Part shown: in pieces, positions 1-10,265 of the stretch
Numbering within the stretch: the first letter of the stretch is position 1
How the letters are laid out: every line of letters begins with the position of its first letter
Source of the DNA: Plotosus lineatus
Taxonomy: Eukaryota > Chordata > Actinopteri > Siluriformes > Plotosidae
Length of the DNA: 64,000 bases
Direction of reading: 5' to 3'
Assembly: GCA_024760905.1 (NCBI GenBank)
Contig: CM045729.1
Location: forward strand, 52,537,080 to 52,601,079
Made by a program: the position numbers and the translations under genes
The notes under the pieces: model-generated
Seen by the model: only the letters and a program-made list of their open reading frames with translations
What the model was told of the DNA's origin: nothing
Databases searched by the model: none

Positions 1-199
1 GTTTTTGACTGAAGATTTGGATTATTTTTAACACTTCATTAATCATCAGTGCAGAAGAAGCTCAATTTTAAAGTTGGCTGTAGTTCTCATCTTGGAAGCC
101 CCTATCTCCTGTTAAAGATGATTTATATGGACCTAGATGTGATCTTGGACACTATGAAGATGACTTTTCACTGCTTATGATATAAACTCTTTTGCCAAA

Positions 200-490
200 A
201 AGATTTAGGACTCGAGGTTTAGTATAACCAACTAGACTTCCTGTTCAACTCTAGTGAAGTTTCTCCTACATGGTTGGTATTTTTATGAAGCTAGGTTTCC
301 ATTCTGACTCTGGTTCCTCTCAAGGTTTCTTCCTCATGTAAACTGAGGAAGGTTTTTTCCTTGCCACTGTTGTCACAGGCTTTTTCATTAGGTATATGTA
401 GGTTTTGTACAAGAAATGTTTCAATGTTAAATTCTTTTCACATTGTTTTCACTGTGTATAGAAATAAATTTAAGTGAAATTAAGTTAAAC
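200..490 (+). repeat. Dispersed teleost repeat remnant
   Basis: Text such as CTGGTTCCTCTCAAGGTTTC, TTTTTTCCTTGCCACTGTTG and the ending GAAATAAATTTAAGTGAAAT matches a very common teleost interspersed repeat I recognise by pattern. Partial and diverged. Confidence 0.5.
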
Positions 491-699
491 CTAAATCTGT
501 GACAGGTATCAACAGCAAAGTCAGTACAAATATACATTTTAATATCTCATGCAATTGTCAGACATAGGAACAATGCCAAATAGACACATTCATTAATAAC
601 ATTAAATAGAGTGTGGTCTATAAAATATGTTGCCAAATCAAGTTAATAGCCTGCAAATATATACTCTGAAAGATAATGAGTTTTTGGTTATATGACCAA

Positions 700-701
700 G
701 C

Positions 702-740
<39 letters not shown>

Positions 741-742
741 GA
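700..742 (+). repeat. (ATA)n microsatellite
   Basis: About 14 tandem TAA units. A similar stretch is at 2967-3010. Confidence 0.95.
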
Positions 743-829
743 ACCTCAACATAATTATTATTTTATTTTTTATTTTTTATTTATTTCTTTTGTTATTATT
801 ACCGTATTCACCAAACCACTTAATAATAC

Positions 830-1100
830 TCGCATCAGCGGGAGGTTGGAGCATATCTCGGCTGATTCTGGATGAACAGCTTGCCAATCTATTGCAGGCG
901 CAAAACACACAATCATTCACACTCACACCTATGGTCCATCTGGAACAGACAGTTAGCCTAATGTGTATGTCTTTGCACAGTGGTAAGAAACTAGTACCGT
1001 ATACCTGAAGGAAATCCACATAAGCATAGAGAGCACATGCAAACTTCATACAGAAGTGCCCTTGCTAAACCTGGAACCCAAACCCAGGAGTTTCTTGCTG
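830..1100 (-). repeat. tRNA-derived SINE, classic teleost type, degraded
   Basis: In reverse it reads as the usual head (GGGTTTGGGTTCCAGG), then TTTGCATGTGCTCTCTATGC, then a tail with CTGTTCATCCAGAATCAGCC. Heavily mutated. It abuts another SINE fragment at 1105-1270. Confidence 0.5.
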
Positions 1101-1104
1101 TGAG

Positions 1105-1270
1105 TTGGACATGACGGCTATGCAGTGTACTCTTGACCAAAGTCAGCAATGGTTGTATTACATCCTCTTACCCCAGACAGACAGCAGAGACAACTCGTTG
1201 ATGGTTGGGCTTGAACCCATGACTTTGGGATCAGTAATCCAGCACCATACCACTGGGCCACCACTGCCCA
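1105..1270 (-). repeat. SINE S1 head and body fragment
   Basis: Reverse strand begins GGGCAGTGGTGGCCCAGTGG and has GGTTCAAGCCC (B-box-like), then the body AACCATTGCTGACTTTGG. The 3' tail is missing. Confidence 0.65.
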
Positions 1271-1379
1271 TATTATTATTATTATTACAATTTTATTATT
1301 ATTATTGGTGGTGGCAAAAGTAGTCTACTGCAGCCAATGTCAGCAAGATTACAGAAAATAGTTAAATAAATGAAAAATG

Positions 1380-2420
1380 CAGCATGAAAGTGGAGACATG
1401 GGCCTACATTTAGGTGAGGTAAATACAGCCTATTTTAATGAATAAACACCATCAGTGTTGTGCGTTTTTATTGTTTAGACAGTGTTAAGTTCACAACGTT
1501 TAAGAAAGATGAGAAACTGACCCTTCATGCTGTATGATTTTGGATCACCATGTTTGTGCTTACTGTGCCTGGCAGCTGTTTACATGACATCAGTTGAGTC
1601 GTAGGTAATTTAGTGGGACCAAAGCGGCATGAGTTTTACACACTGATGAAAGAACCTGGTGATATGACCCAGCTCCAAATGTGGACAGACTGCTCAGATT
1701 CCAATGTGTATTCAGGACAGATTTGTGCCCCTCACATCTGGACGTAGATCTATCCACCTCACCCCAGACACAATACTTAGGCGAGAGGCCCAAATGGACC
1801 AAGGGAAACAGATTAGAGTACTGTATATAAAACATACCAGATTAATGGTATACCAGAATACTACCTTAATACTGCAATAAATATGTAAATATGCTATAAA
1901 ATATAAGATTATGTACTTCAATACTGGGGCATGTGGCAGTTGAGGTGGACCCTGTACAGCCAATGAGTAGTGTTTTTTGTTTTTGTTTGTTCTTTTTTGA
2001 GCAACATTACATTTCAATTAAAAAGCTTTAGTTGATTCCAGTGTATCAGTCACAGTGAAACCATAAAAAATGTGCCGTGTTTCCTCCATGACCAGGGTTC
2101 CGAAACTCTAGCTTACATTAGTACAATACCAACCTGTTTGAAAACATCAACTATGCAACCACAACATAAAAATTTTAATTGAAAAAGTACTTCCTCTTAT
2201 TTTAAACTCTCTAGGTCACTAAAACAATCGCAACAAATAAAATTTTAACAGTATTAGCAACACTCCATACTTATGCAAATGTAGTAAAGCCATGAGCTTG
2301 AGTCTGTTGTGTTTGTACACACAAAGCCAATCCTTTGATGCTGAGTGCACTTGCACTTCATTTCTTCTTGAAGAGAAATACGTTTTCAAATACCACTGAA
2401 AGACAGTAAGTTATATTGTG
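1380..2420. other. Intergenic, no gene seen
   Basis: AT-rich unique sequence. Short open frames on both strands have no recognisable protein pattern and I consider them chance. Confidence 0.6.
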
Positions 2421-2426
2421 GCTGTA

Positions 2427-2737
2427 AGGTAGGTAAAGTCCGTTGGGCTTTTTACACTCGAGCCATAGCGGCTCATCAGGCCGGTGCTTATCCCTGGTTT
2501 CCAAAATGTGAATCGACTAGAAATTCAACTCCTCCTGGATGGGACGCGAGTCCATCGCAGCTTACCTTCCCAGTATATTTTACTGGTCCCCATTTATACT
2601 GCTGGGGGGACAGAGGCACACTTGTGGTTGAGACCTTGCCCAGGGGTCTTAGCACAGTGGTCTAACCAGGATTCAAACACACAACCTCCTAATCATGAAC
2701 AGAGCACCCTAACCACAACGCCACCAGCCCCAATTGT
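2427..2737 (-). repeat. SINE S3 copy 1
   Basis: Reverse strand starts GGGGCTGGTGGCGTTGTGGT, a tRNA-like head, with GTTTGAATCC. The same repeat recurs at 54709-55022 in the same orientation with clear base-for-base similarity across about 310 bp. Confidence 0.75.
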
Positions 2738-3114
2738 GGCTGTTGATTAAAAATAATCAATTAATTAAATAAATAAATAAAGGAACCATTTGAGCACCTT
2801 AAAGACTCTAAAGGATCTTTTACGAGGGAGGTTTTTCATAAAGCACAAAGATGATGAGCATTACTAGGCTGCTTCTATATTTTAAAGGAAAACTAAATCT
2901 TTGGGGAAAACAAATGTTAATACAGACAGTGCTGATTAGGAAATAAGCTCATACATGGGCATTGATAATTATTATTATTATTATTATTAATAATAATAAT
3001 AATAATAATCGTCCCATACATTGGACAATTATAATCATTATTAGTCTTATACTTTGGGCAGATATTATTATTAATAATATTATTAGCATGCAGCTAACTG
3101 AATTAATACAGTAA

Positions 3115-3330
3115 AGGTATGTCTGTCACGGTCTATGGTGAGAGGCCTGTCAGCCATCGATGGCATTTGAAATGAGGAGGCCATTAGGTTTCCCACCTTG
3201 TGATGGCCCGGCGAGCTGTCCAAGGTGACCACTGTCGTCGACCAAAGTCGGCTGAGATAGGCATCAGCCTCCCCGTGACCAGAAGTAGAATTAAGTTGTT
3301 CAGAAGATGAATGAATCAGTAGGCTCATCC
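3115..3330 (+). repeat. SINE S1 with tail B, fragment
   Basis: Starts in the body (GTCTATGGTGAGAGGC) and continues into tail B: GGCCCGGCGAGCTGTCCAAG, GTCGGCTGAGATAGGCATCA, ending near TTCAGAAGATGAATGAATC. The head is missing. Confidence 0.65.
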
Positions 3331-3639
3331 ATGGTCATTATTATTATTATTATTATTATTAGCCTATCATATTTATTAGTGGTCTCATACATATTTAAAA
3401 TCATTATTAGGCACGTACCTGGGTGTTTAGTGTAACATTGCTTTTTAAAGCAGTTTTGGAGATTAAACCTGGGTTCAGACCACCGGGTCGAGATTTTTGG
3501 ACTGATGGTCTGAGGTAGTTTTAGATGAAGCTCAGGACTCCTCAGATTAAACCATACCTGAACCGGCTGGAGCGACGGGTGGGGTTGTGGAGAGCAGTGG
3601 ACTCGGACCTCGTGCTTCCTCCTCCTCCTCCTCCTCCTC

Positions 3640-3915
3640 GTGCAGGTGAGACGGTGTGGACCCGCCGCCGCTCCGCGAGCCTCATTTAGCGCTACGCTGC
3701 TTTTCTTAATTAGCGCCGCGAGGCCTCATTAAATCCGCTCTAATGAATAAATATTGTATTTCATAGCCTGATTGCCAGATCGTCTCAATGCTCGAGCGTC
3801 GTAAACAATTATTTCCCTAAATATTCATCGCCCCAAAGTGGATGATCGTTTGGTATTTAATGCCAGTATTTTTCAAGTGCATCTTTATTATGCAAATTAA
3901 AAGAGTTTTTGATGC
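3640..3915. promoter_or_regulatory. Candidate conserved non-coding element
   Basis: A high-complexity block amid repeats. It has homeobox-like cores (TTAATTAGCG, CATTAAATC, CTAATGAATAAATA), an octamer-like ATGCAAATTAA and no reading frame. It lies downstream of CDCA7, a flank that in other vertebrates carries distant enhancers. Function is inferred only from composition. Confidence 0.4.
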
Positions 3916-4194
3916 ATTAGTTTCCTGTAGAACCCGAGCAGTCACACGGAGAGGGAGAAAAGAAAAAGAAGAAGAAACAAGCCCAACCCTAATCTGGATA
4001 TTATTTCAAGTCTGACTTGGGATGACTCTGAATAAAGCTCAGTGGCACCGAGGTCCTCAAACCCATGGAAGGCTCCAGCATGAAGTAAACACACCTGTCG
4101 AAAATTCAGAAATTCTAGAAAGCTACATGGTGTTGAAGTCAGGCATGAGAACAGGTGGAAGAAAAAAAAAAAAAAGAAGAAGAAAAGAAAAATC

Positions 4195-4700
4195 CACAAG
4201 ACCAGGGGTATTGGGGTCAATTGGGGTTGAGGGGCAACACCCCATGCGGGTTCTACGGGGCGAAGCCCACTAAAAGCTGGAGAATTTGCAGCATTTTAAG
4301 GAGTCATTCGGAAAGGTAGCTGTAGAATTTGTGGCATTTACAAGTTTATTCTCAACTATTTGGTCAAGGAAAATAAACAAACATTTCAATTTACAAAAAA
4401 AAAGACATGCAACTTAATACATGATTCCTTTCTTAAGAACAAATATAGTCGCTTGTCTGCAATGTGTTCACTGGCTATGTACCTGCATCACAGTCACCAG
4501 AGTTTTAATATAATACCAGTCTTGATAGAGAGAGAGAGAGAGAGAGAGAGAAAGCCGCATGGTGATCGATTGGCCTGCTGGGGCTCTACAGGCCGCAGAC
4601 TTCATGCTCTGCTTTGAGAAACCCCGCAAATTTTAAAATATTTTCTCCTTGAATTTACATGATTCGCAAAAATGACATTTGGGCTTGAAAAAATAAATAA
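4195..4700. repeat. Repeat-like segment in CDCA7 3' flank
   Basis: Contains GGGTCAATTGGGGTTGAGGG, a (GA)n at 4529-4552 and a segment with GAATTTGCAGCATTTTAAGG that loosely resembles 15470-15600. Probably a degraded element; class unknown. Confidence 0.3.
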
Positions 4701-4822
4701 ATAACTACAGGAAACCATGTAACCATGGCGCATTCTCAAGCAAGTAAAATGTTCATACCATCAGCACACAAATAAGATTCCAGGAAGGGATGCAATGTGC
4801 AAGAAAAATGATTTACAGGTAT

Positions 4823-4860
<38 letters not shown>

Positions 4861-5485
4861 CCCATTAAGAGTCTGCTAATTGTTTCCACACCATTAGTGC
4901 TAAGCTGTCTAATGAAGGATGGGAGAAGACGACACAGTACATCAGTGCATTCCGTACAAACAGGCCGAGTGGGGGAGAAGAAGCAGCGCTTGTAAGGAAT
5001 GTGGAACAAAGATCAAAACTTCCATTAATATTGAAACAGGTCAATGGGGGGGGGGGGGGGGGGCCACATGTAATAAAAATTAGAAAATAAACATTTTAAT
5101 TATTCCATGTCTAACATTTGAAATGAAGGAAACCACTGGTCTGCTATTTCTCCCTTTAACCATTAAAAAATCATAAGCAGTAGAGCTTCACAAAAACCTA
5201 CCATTCTTTACAGTTATAAAGGTCAACGGTGAAGCTAAAAACTCTTAGAATTAAAACTGCAGTACAATCTTTAAGGCAGCAGTGTCACTAAACACAGAGT
5301 TTAAAACAATGTAAAACAACCCCTCAGGTAAGTCAATCAATAACCATCAATCCATAAGGAATAAAATTGCATAAAGTGTATGGTTCCCTAAAACAAATTC
5401 TATAAACAAAACCAAGTGATGATCACAGGCCACAGACTTCGGTCAGCAAGGTCAGCACTTCTCCTCTCTCTCTCCTGCAGCTCTT
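4345..5485 (-). other. cdca7: CDCA7 3'UTR (probable)
   Basis: No open frame resembles a protein here. The first AATAAA on the minus strand below the stop is at 4345-4350, implying about 1.1 kb of 3'UTR. The stretch contains an A-run at 4828-4856, a G-run at 5046-5064 and a repeat-like segment around 4195-4700. Confidence 0.45.
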
Positions 5486-5492
5486 CTATCTG
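5486..5492 (-). CDS. cdca7: CDCA7 last coding exon (tail ambiguous)
   Basis: A long pyrimidine tract ends in ttagcag, a NAGNAG acceptor. The first AG gives a Ser-Arg-stop tail and the second an Arg-stop tail. Acceptors further in would give longer tails of about 12 to 20 residues. Human CDCA7 continues for about ten residues here. A cDNA would decide it; the stop given is the simplest reading. Confidence 0.4.
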
Positions 5493-8400
5493 CTAAGAAA
5501 AAAATATACATCATGAAGCCATTACGTTTCAGTTAACATTTGCTTGCACTGTAGTTCTTTCAATTTTACAGTCCAGAGAGATGAGCAGTCAAACCCAACA
5601 TTGTAAAACATTTTTTGGAAGCAGTTTTAGCCCCATAATCACTAAACTCCATAACCTACCACAGATTTCTGTCTCTCGTGGTTTTATTTAGCAGCATATC
5701 AGGCTTGTGATGCGTCAGTCAAGCGTGTGTGGGGAGTTATCTTGTGGCTTAAGATTAAAGTGGGAAATGTGTACCTACACCCGTGTTCGTTTGTTTGTTT
5801 ACGCATCAAACAAATGCAATCACGAATGGACTGTAGCAACAAGGAGTGATTGCAGTAGTGCATTTAATTACAAACCAATTTTAACTGTTTACATGACTAC
5901 TAAAAGTATTATTTTATCCAGGAGTAAATATATGCATATAATAAAAAAAACATTAAAATCAAAGCACTACCTGGACAGGTAAGCATGGACATTGTCAAAG
6001 CCATGATATTTGGCCAGGTAGACAAGCACTCCTGTAGCACAATACCCCTTTCTGGTCCTACAGAAGCTGCAGTTACAAATACCCCTGCATGGGGGGCATC
6101 GCCATTCCTGGAGTAAAGAGAAGAAAAATGAACACGAACACATCACTCTATAAATGGCAAATAAAATCAGGTTACTGAAATAGCGTTATTTGCGATAGGC
6201 TGGACCGGAGAAGCAGACACACTTTCAGTGCTCACATACCGGGTCTAAAAGTGCATCGCGAACTTCCTCTCCATAACGGTTCCGCAGACAAGGGCCACAA
6301 AACTGACCCCTGACTCCGATACACTCGGGGTTACGGCAATTAGTCTTTGTGTCGGTTGTCTTTTGACGACATTGATGACAAGTGCTACCCTGTGAGACAA
6401 ACCAAATCTGAGCACTGTTTCAGTTTTTAAGTCTGATTAGTATAACTGAGATGCTTAATAACGAATGCAGTGGAATTTAAAAAAAGTGGTGCAAGAGTAT
6501 CTGTAAACTAGGACCGTAAAACCACAACTCACCGTCACTCGACTATAGACCTTCTCTCGGACATTACCGCAAATACCATCCAACTCTGCTTGAGTGATCT
6601 CCTCCACAGGCCTCACTACATGTGGGATGGTGAGTACACTAGTGTAGGTGCGCCGACGACGGGGCTCCTGAACATACACAGTTTGAAATCAAATACCGAT
6701 TACTCTCAAAGAATGAAACTTTACCCCAGAACACAATAGTTCACATAATCTCACCGGTTCGTCATCATCGTCGTCGTCTTGTGTGTTCCTACGCACAAGA
6801 CTGAACTTGTCCTCGGGGTTTTCTTCTGGAGTGGGAGTAGGTGGACCATTCACTAGCGAACGAGACCGAGTGTGAATCGGCGTCAAACGTTCTGTGTCCC
6901 GAGATAAAGGAACTCCCAGAGAGCGCCGGGGAACACGTCGGGGCTGAAATTTGGGGAAATTTAAAAATAACTCCGCTTGAATGCAAAATGAATTCTGATA
7001 TGTTATGCAAAGAACTCGAGTATCTTCACACTTACTGTATTATTAGTAGCAAAGGGTGAAGGGACCTTTTTCAGCTCTGCCATTAGTTTAGCCAGCTACA
7101 AAACAAGTAAAAATGCAGTTTTATATCCGTAGTTTAGTGAGAGCAGAGAACAAGTGCAAGAAAATCTAGAGAGGTGGAGATATGCCCTGGAAAGGAGAGG
7201 AATGAAGGTTAGCCTGAGAAAATCAGAATACATGTGTGTGAATGAGAAGGACCCAGGAGGAACGGTGATGTTACAGGGAGCAGAGATAACGAAGGTGGAG
7301 GATTTTAAGTACTTAGGCTCAACAATCCAGAGCAATGGAGAGTGTGGAAAAGAGGTGAAGAAGCGTGTGCAGGCAGGCTGGAATGGTTGGAGAAAGTGTC
7401 CGGAGTGATGTGCGATAGGAGAGTGTCAGCAAGAATGAAGGGAAAAGTGTACAAGACGGTGGTGAGGCCAGCGATGTTGTATGGCTTAGAAACAGTGGCG
7501 CTGAGGAAAAGGCAGGAGGCAGAGCTGGAGCTAGCAGAGATGAAAATGTTGAGGTTCTCTCTGGGAGTAACGAGGAGGGATAGGATCAGAAATGAGTACA
7601 TCACAGGGACAGCCCACGTAAGATGTTTTGGAGACAAAGTCAGAGAGGCTAGATTGAGATGGTTTGGACATGTACAGAGGAAGGATAGTGAGTATATTGG
7701 CAGTAGGATGCTGAGGTTGAAACTACCAGGCAGAAGGCCTCGAGGAAGACCAAAGAAGAGATTTATGGATGTGGTGAAGGAAGACATGAAGGTCGTTGGA
7801 GTCAGAAAAGAAGCTGCGGAGGACAGGGTGAGGTGGAGGCGGATGATTTGCTGTGGCGACCCCTGAAGGGAGCAGCCGAAAGTAAAAGAAGAAGAAGAAG
7901 AAGTTTCTTTTTTTACATCTGGATACACCACAACCCATTGAATGAAAGATCACAGAAAGCAGCCTGGCCTGCTATTGAAATGACAGTTTTTCTTACCATG
8001 GCTTTATTCTCTTTAATATTGAGTGCTCTCTTTGCAATGAAGTCCTCTTCATCTGAATCTAATGTGGTCCTTTTGTTTTTAGGAGCAGCTTTGGGACTTG
8101 GTGATTTCTTCGGAGTGGCATTTTTGGTGGGGAACTTCATCGCTACCCGAAGAGTGAAGGAGCGGCGAGATTTTTGGGGGGGTTCTGAATCGGAGTCGGA
8201 ATCCATTTTCTAAACGAAGCACAGATCATTAAACGAACCAGGAGAGAACACAGTGCAGGGCGTTATGAACAATAAAGGTAATTTTATTGCCACTCACCAT
8301 GGCGCTCATCTCATTACTGAAGTCGCTTTCCTCCTCAAAACCACTGTACACTTCCTTCTCCGATACAGACTGGGGTTCTAAGGCTCTCTCCTGCCGAGTT

Positions 8401-9783
8401 GAGCGTCTGGTCTGCCTGCGAGGTCTTTTCTGTGAGAGAAATCTACATGTCAAAGCCTGTTTGACTAAAGTTCTACTCAAGCTGGTTCTGTCTTGTCTGG
8501 AAAGGATGGGACAAGACAAGTGATGTTCAAAGAAATTATTTTAATGCTGTGTGAAAACGTAACGTCGAGTTTCACCAATCTGTCAATCTAGAGCTCAAAC
8601 TGTGAAATCCCCAAAGCCTGAGCTCGATTAGTATACAGGGATCCCTCGCTACTTCGCGCTTCAATTCATGCGGTTTAAGTGCATCTTTTTTTTTTTTTTA
8701 ATATTCAGTGAATTAAAAAATAAAGAAATTAAGGAACAATAGGGGGGAAAGTTAAGGAAAATGCCAAAAAAAAAAAAAAAAAAAAAAAAGCTAAATAAAC
8801 CTCTCATCAAAACTAGTTACATTTTGGTGAGGTGCACATCTGTATGTGTAATTTACATTTTATTTACATCGTAAGCATTAATTTTTAATGTTTAATTGTT
8901 ATTATAAGCATATATAACGTTGAATATGTGTTTATTTATATTATATACCCATACATGTATGTATACGTCAGTCAGGTGGGGGGTTGGATCCCACTTTGCA
9001 GATTTCGGTGGTCGTGGGGGTCTTTGGTCTGTATTAACTGCGGAAAGTAAGGGGCAGTGGTGGTCTAGTGATATAGGGCGCTGGATCACTGATCCAAAGG
9101 TTGGGGGTTGGGGGTTCGAGCCCCCCCCCCCCAGTGCAGCTAACTGGGTTATCAAAGGCGGGCCATGTCTCACACTGTCTATGGTGAGAGGCATGTAAAA
9201 GAACCATTGCTGACTTTCGTAAAGAGTATCTGCATAGCCATCAGCGTGTTTCTGTCCCTTGCTAAAAAGGGTTGTGACAGGAAGGGCATCCGACGTAAAA
9301 ACCTCTGCCAAATCAAACGTGCGAATCAGATGATTAGCTGTGGCGACTCCCGAGTAAAAGGGAAAAAGCCGAAAGGAAGACAGACATTAACTGCGGAAAG
9401 TGAGGGACACTACTCAATCCAACCTCGCGTTCACATACACACATTCAGCACCAGTGTTGGTGTGTGTTCACTTTGGACATGAAGGCACCTTAGGGGCGGT
9501 TCATAAATTACTTTTTGGTAGTACAAACCCCGCCCATCTTATTTTCTAGCTGGGGTCACAGTTAAATAACACACACACAGAGGTCATGACGTCATTTCTG
9601 ACCCTAAAACTGAACTTTTAAAGTTATATTTACAAAATGAAACGTTCAATTTAATATTCTTTTTTTTTTTAAATTCTCTACCGTTGATGCGAACCCATCC
9701 GAAGCGAAGCTGTCACAGCTGTTCTCAGAAGAAGACGTTTCCATGGGGACCGGGGTCGAGTTCCGGTAGCTCCTCAGGTTCAT
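5486..9783 (-). CDS. cdca7: CDCA7, cell division cycle-associated 7 (whole gene, 9 coding exons)
   Basis: Nuclear zinc-finger protein that, in mammals, recruits the chromatin remodeller HELLS and supports maintenance DNA methylation; human zinc-finger mutations cause ICF syndrome type 3. Exons in transcript order: 9682-9783, 8298-8429, 7997-8209, 7036-7095, 6755-6943, 6533-6667, 6240-6389, 5971-6107 and a tiny last one at about 5486-5492. All junctions are GT-AG and in phase, giving about 374 residues (human isoform 2 has 371). Seen in the product: [18 protein letters not shown] near the N terminus, LRVAMKFP, the helix [12 protein letters not shown], an acidic run of six D, RPVEEIT, then the C-terminal cysteine-rich domain with CHQC, CGPC, CPPC and CNCSFC. 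The first Met gives a short 13-residue leader before the conserved METSSS Met, so the start could be either. The promoter has E2F-like sites. The C-terminal tail is uncertain. Confidence 0.95.
5971..6107 (-). CDS. cdca7: CDCA7 exon 8, second half of zinc-finger domain
   Basis: 45 codons plus two bases. It carries [13 protein letters not shown] and [15 protein letters not shown]. The link after CNCSFC reads [10 protein letters not shown], where human has RQRDGRCATG: three changes in a usually invariant turn. Donor AG|gtagtg, exit phase 2. Confidence 0.95.
6240..6389 (-). CDS. cdca7: CDCA7 exon 7, first half of zinc-finger domain
   Basis: 50 codons. It has [25 protein letters not shown] and [16 protein letters not shown]. 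The residues equivalent to human R274, G294 and R304, which are mutated in ICF3, are all unchanged here. Acceptor ctcacag, donor CCG|gtatgt. Confidence 0.97.
6533..6667 (-). CDS. cdca7: CDCA7 exon 6
   Basis: 45 codons. It contains [12 protein letters not shown] and NVREKVYSR, the conserved lead-in to the cysteine-rich domain. Acceptor gttcag, donor ACG|gtgagt, phase 0. Confidence 0.93.
6755..6943 (-). CDS. cdca7: CDCA7 exon 5
   Basis: 63 codons with many Arg/Ser/Pro (RTRSRSL type) and an acidic DDDDDDEP end. This matches the disordered, phosphorylatable linker and the acidic patch before the zinc-finger region in the family. Acceptor atttcag, donor CCG|gtgaga. Confidence 0.9.
7036..7095 (-). 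CDS. cdca7: CDCA7 exon 4
   Basis: 20 codons, [20 protein letters not shown], completing the helix begun in exon 3 (human has LAKLMSELESFP). Acceptor gtag, donor ACA|gtaagt, phase 0 on both sides. Confidence 0.9.
7137..7906 (+). mobile_element. 5'-truncated non-LTR retrotransposon (LINE-R), in CDCA7 intron 3
   Basis: Encodes the C-terminal part of a LINE reverse transcriptase [83 protein letters not shown] and [21 protein letters not shown] frameshift near 7390 splits it. It ends ICCGDP-stop, then GGGAGCAGCCGAAAGTAAA and a (GAA)n tail. Same family as 22296-23298, 56103-57921 and 61340-61456. An RTE/Rex-type clade is likely, but the assignment is from memory of the pattern. It is transcribed antisense to CDCA7. 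Confidence 0.9.
7997..8209 (-). CDS. cdca7: CDCA7 exon 3
   Basis: 71 codons, acceptor gtttag and donor ATG|gtaaga. It carries LRVAMKFP, shared with human CDCA7, and the helix [12 protein letters not shown], which continues into exon 4. The LINE copy at 7137-7906 lies in the next intron, about 90 bp from this donor. Confidence 0.92.
8298..8429 (-). CDS. cdca7: CDCA7 exon 2
   Basis: 44 codons, phase 0 at both ends, acceptor tctcacag and donor ATG|gtgagt. It encodes a basic start ([12 protein letters not shown]) followed by an acidic, aromatic stretch ([11 protein letters not shown]). This resembles the acidic segments in the N-terminal half of CDCA7/CDCA7L. It overlaps no other gene. Confidence 0.85.
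8636..9410 (+). mobile_element. MITE-G copy 1, interrupted by a SINE
   Basis: Left end CAGGGATCCCTCGCTACTTC after TA and right end AAAGTGAGGGACAC before TA, so ends are imperfect inverted repeats with a TA target, as in the pogo/Tigger or Tc1-mariner group. Without the inserted SINE it is about 420 bp. The same element occurs inverted at 11608-12096. Confidence 0.8.
9049..9385 (+). mobile_element. SINE S1 with tail A, full copy with 16-bp target duplication
   Basis: tRNA-like head GGGGCAGTGGTGGTCTAGTG, GGGTTCGAGCC, body TGTCTATGGTGAGAGGC and AAAGAACCATTGCTGACTTT, tail A GACAGGAAGGGCATCCGACG and GCTGTGGCGACTCCCGAG. ATTAACTGCGGAAAGT flanks it at 9033-9048 and 9386-9401: a perfect target-site duplication inside MITE-G. 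Confidence 0.9.
9682..9783 (-). CDS. cdca7: CDCA7 exon 1 (start)
   Basis: Encodes 34 residues and contains the conserved [18 protein letters not shown] block. The first ATG is complement 9781-9783; a second in-frame ATG at 9742-9744 aligns with the conserved internal Met of human CDCA7. The donor is ACG|gtagag, phase 0. An E2F-like site sits just upstream in the leader. Confidence 0.85.
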
Positions 9784-10265
9784 TCTGGTACCGGGGTTCG
9801 GGGCCTGCTGCCTCTGTGGCGGGAAAGAACCAAAGCGTGTTGGAGAAGGTAATAATGGAGTTTCTTACTTGCAGGAAGAAAAAAAATGCAACACGTGAGT
9901 TTTACCACAGCGTGAGCTAATTTAAAAATGGCGCTGACTCGTTCCACAACAAACACACAAACAATATCGACTCTAAACTTCAATACTTTCAAACTGAAGA
10001 GTAAACACGAATATCTTAATCGTGCTCGGTGAATAAACACTTTAGATTAAATAATACGACTGTAACAGAATGGTGGCTTTAATTGAAACTGCTAACGGAA
10101 ACAACACCAAAAGTGCACCCACCTTAAACGGCATTGTCGTGCTGATAGTACAGTACCAAGCTGTGAGGAAATGCGAGTGCGGAAGAAATGGTGTGCTGCA
10201 GTCTACAAGCTGTGGAAGTTCGCGGGGAAAATATCTGGGGGCGTGGTCTTATTCCCGCCACTACC
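9784..10265 (-). promoter_or_regulatory. cdca7: CDCA7 promoter and 5'UTR with E2F-like sites
   Basis: Upstream of CDCA7 exon 1 there are three E2F-type motifs: GGCGGGAAA at about 9818-9826, TTCGCGGGGAAAA at about 10216-10228, and ATTCCCGCC at about 10250-10258. CpG content is higher here than around it. CDCA7 is a cell-cycle, E2F-responsive gene in mammals, so these sites fit. No TATA box is obvious. Confidence 0.6.

Noticed and set aside
4022..4273. Plus-strand frame with a Lys/Arg run
   Set aside because: The basic run is a translated poly-purine tract; no family resemblance.
5707..5982. Plus-strand open frame of 91 codons in the last CDCA7 intron
   Set aside because: Antisense to CDCA7, no protein-like pattern, low-complexity ends; chance frame.
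7305..7931. Minus-strand 208-codon open frame
   Set aside because: Reverse of the LINE-R reverse-transcriptase frame; an antisense shadow, not a gene.
9049..9130. Possible tRNA gene at the SINE heads
   Set aside because: A and B boxes are present but no full cloverleaf or anticodon stem. Heads continue into SINE bodies and repeat many times in the window.
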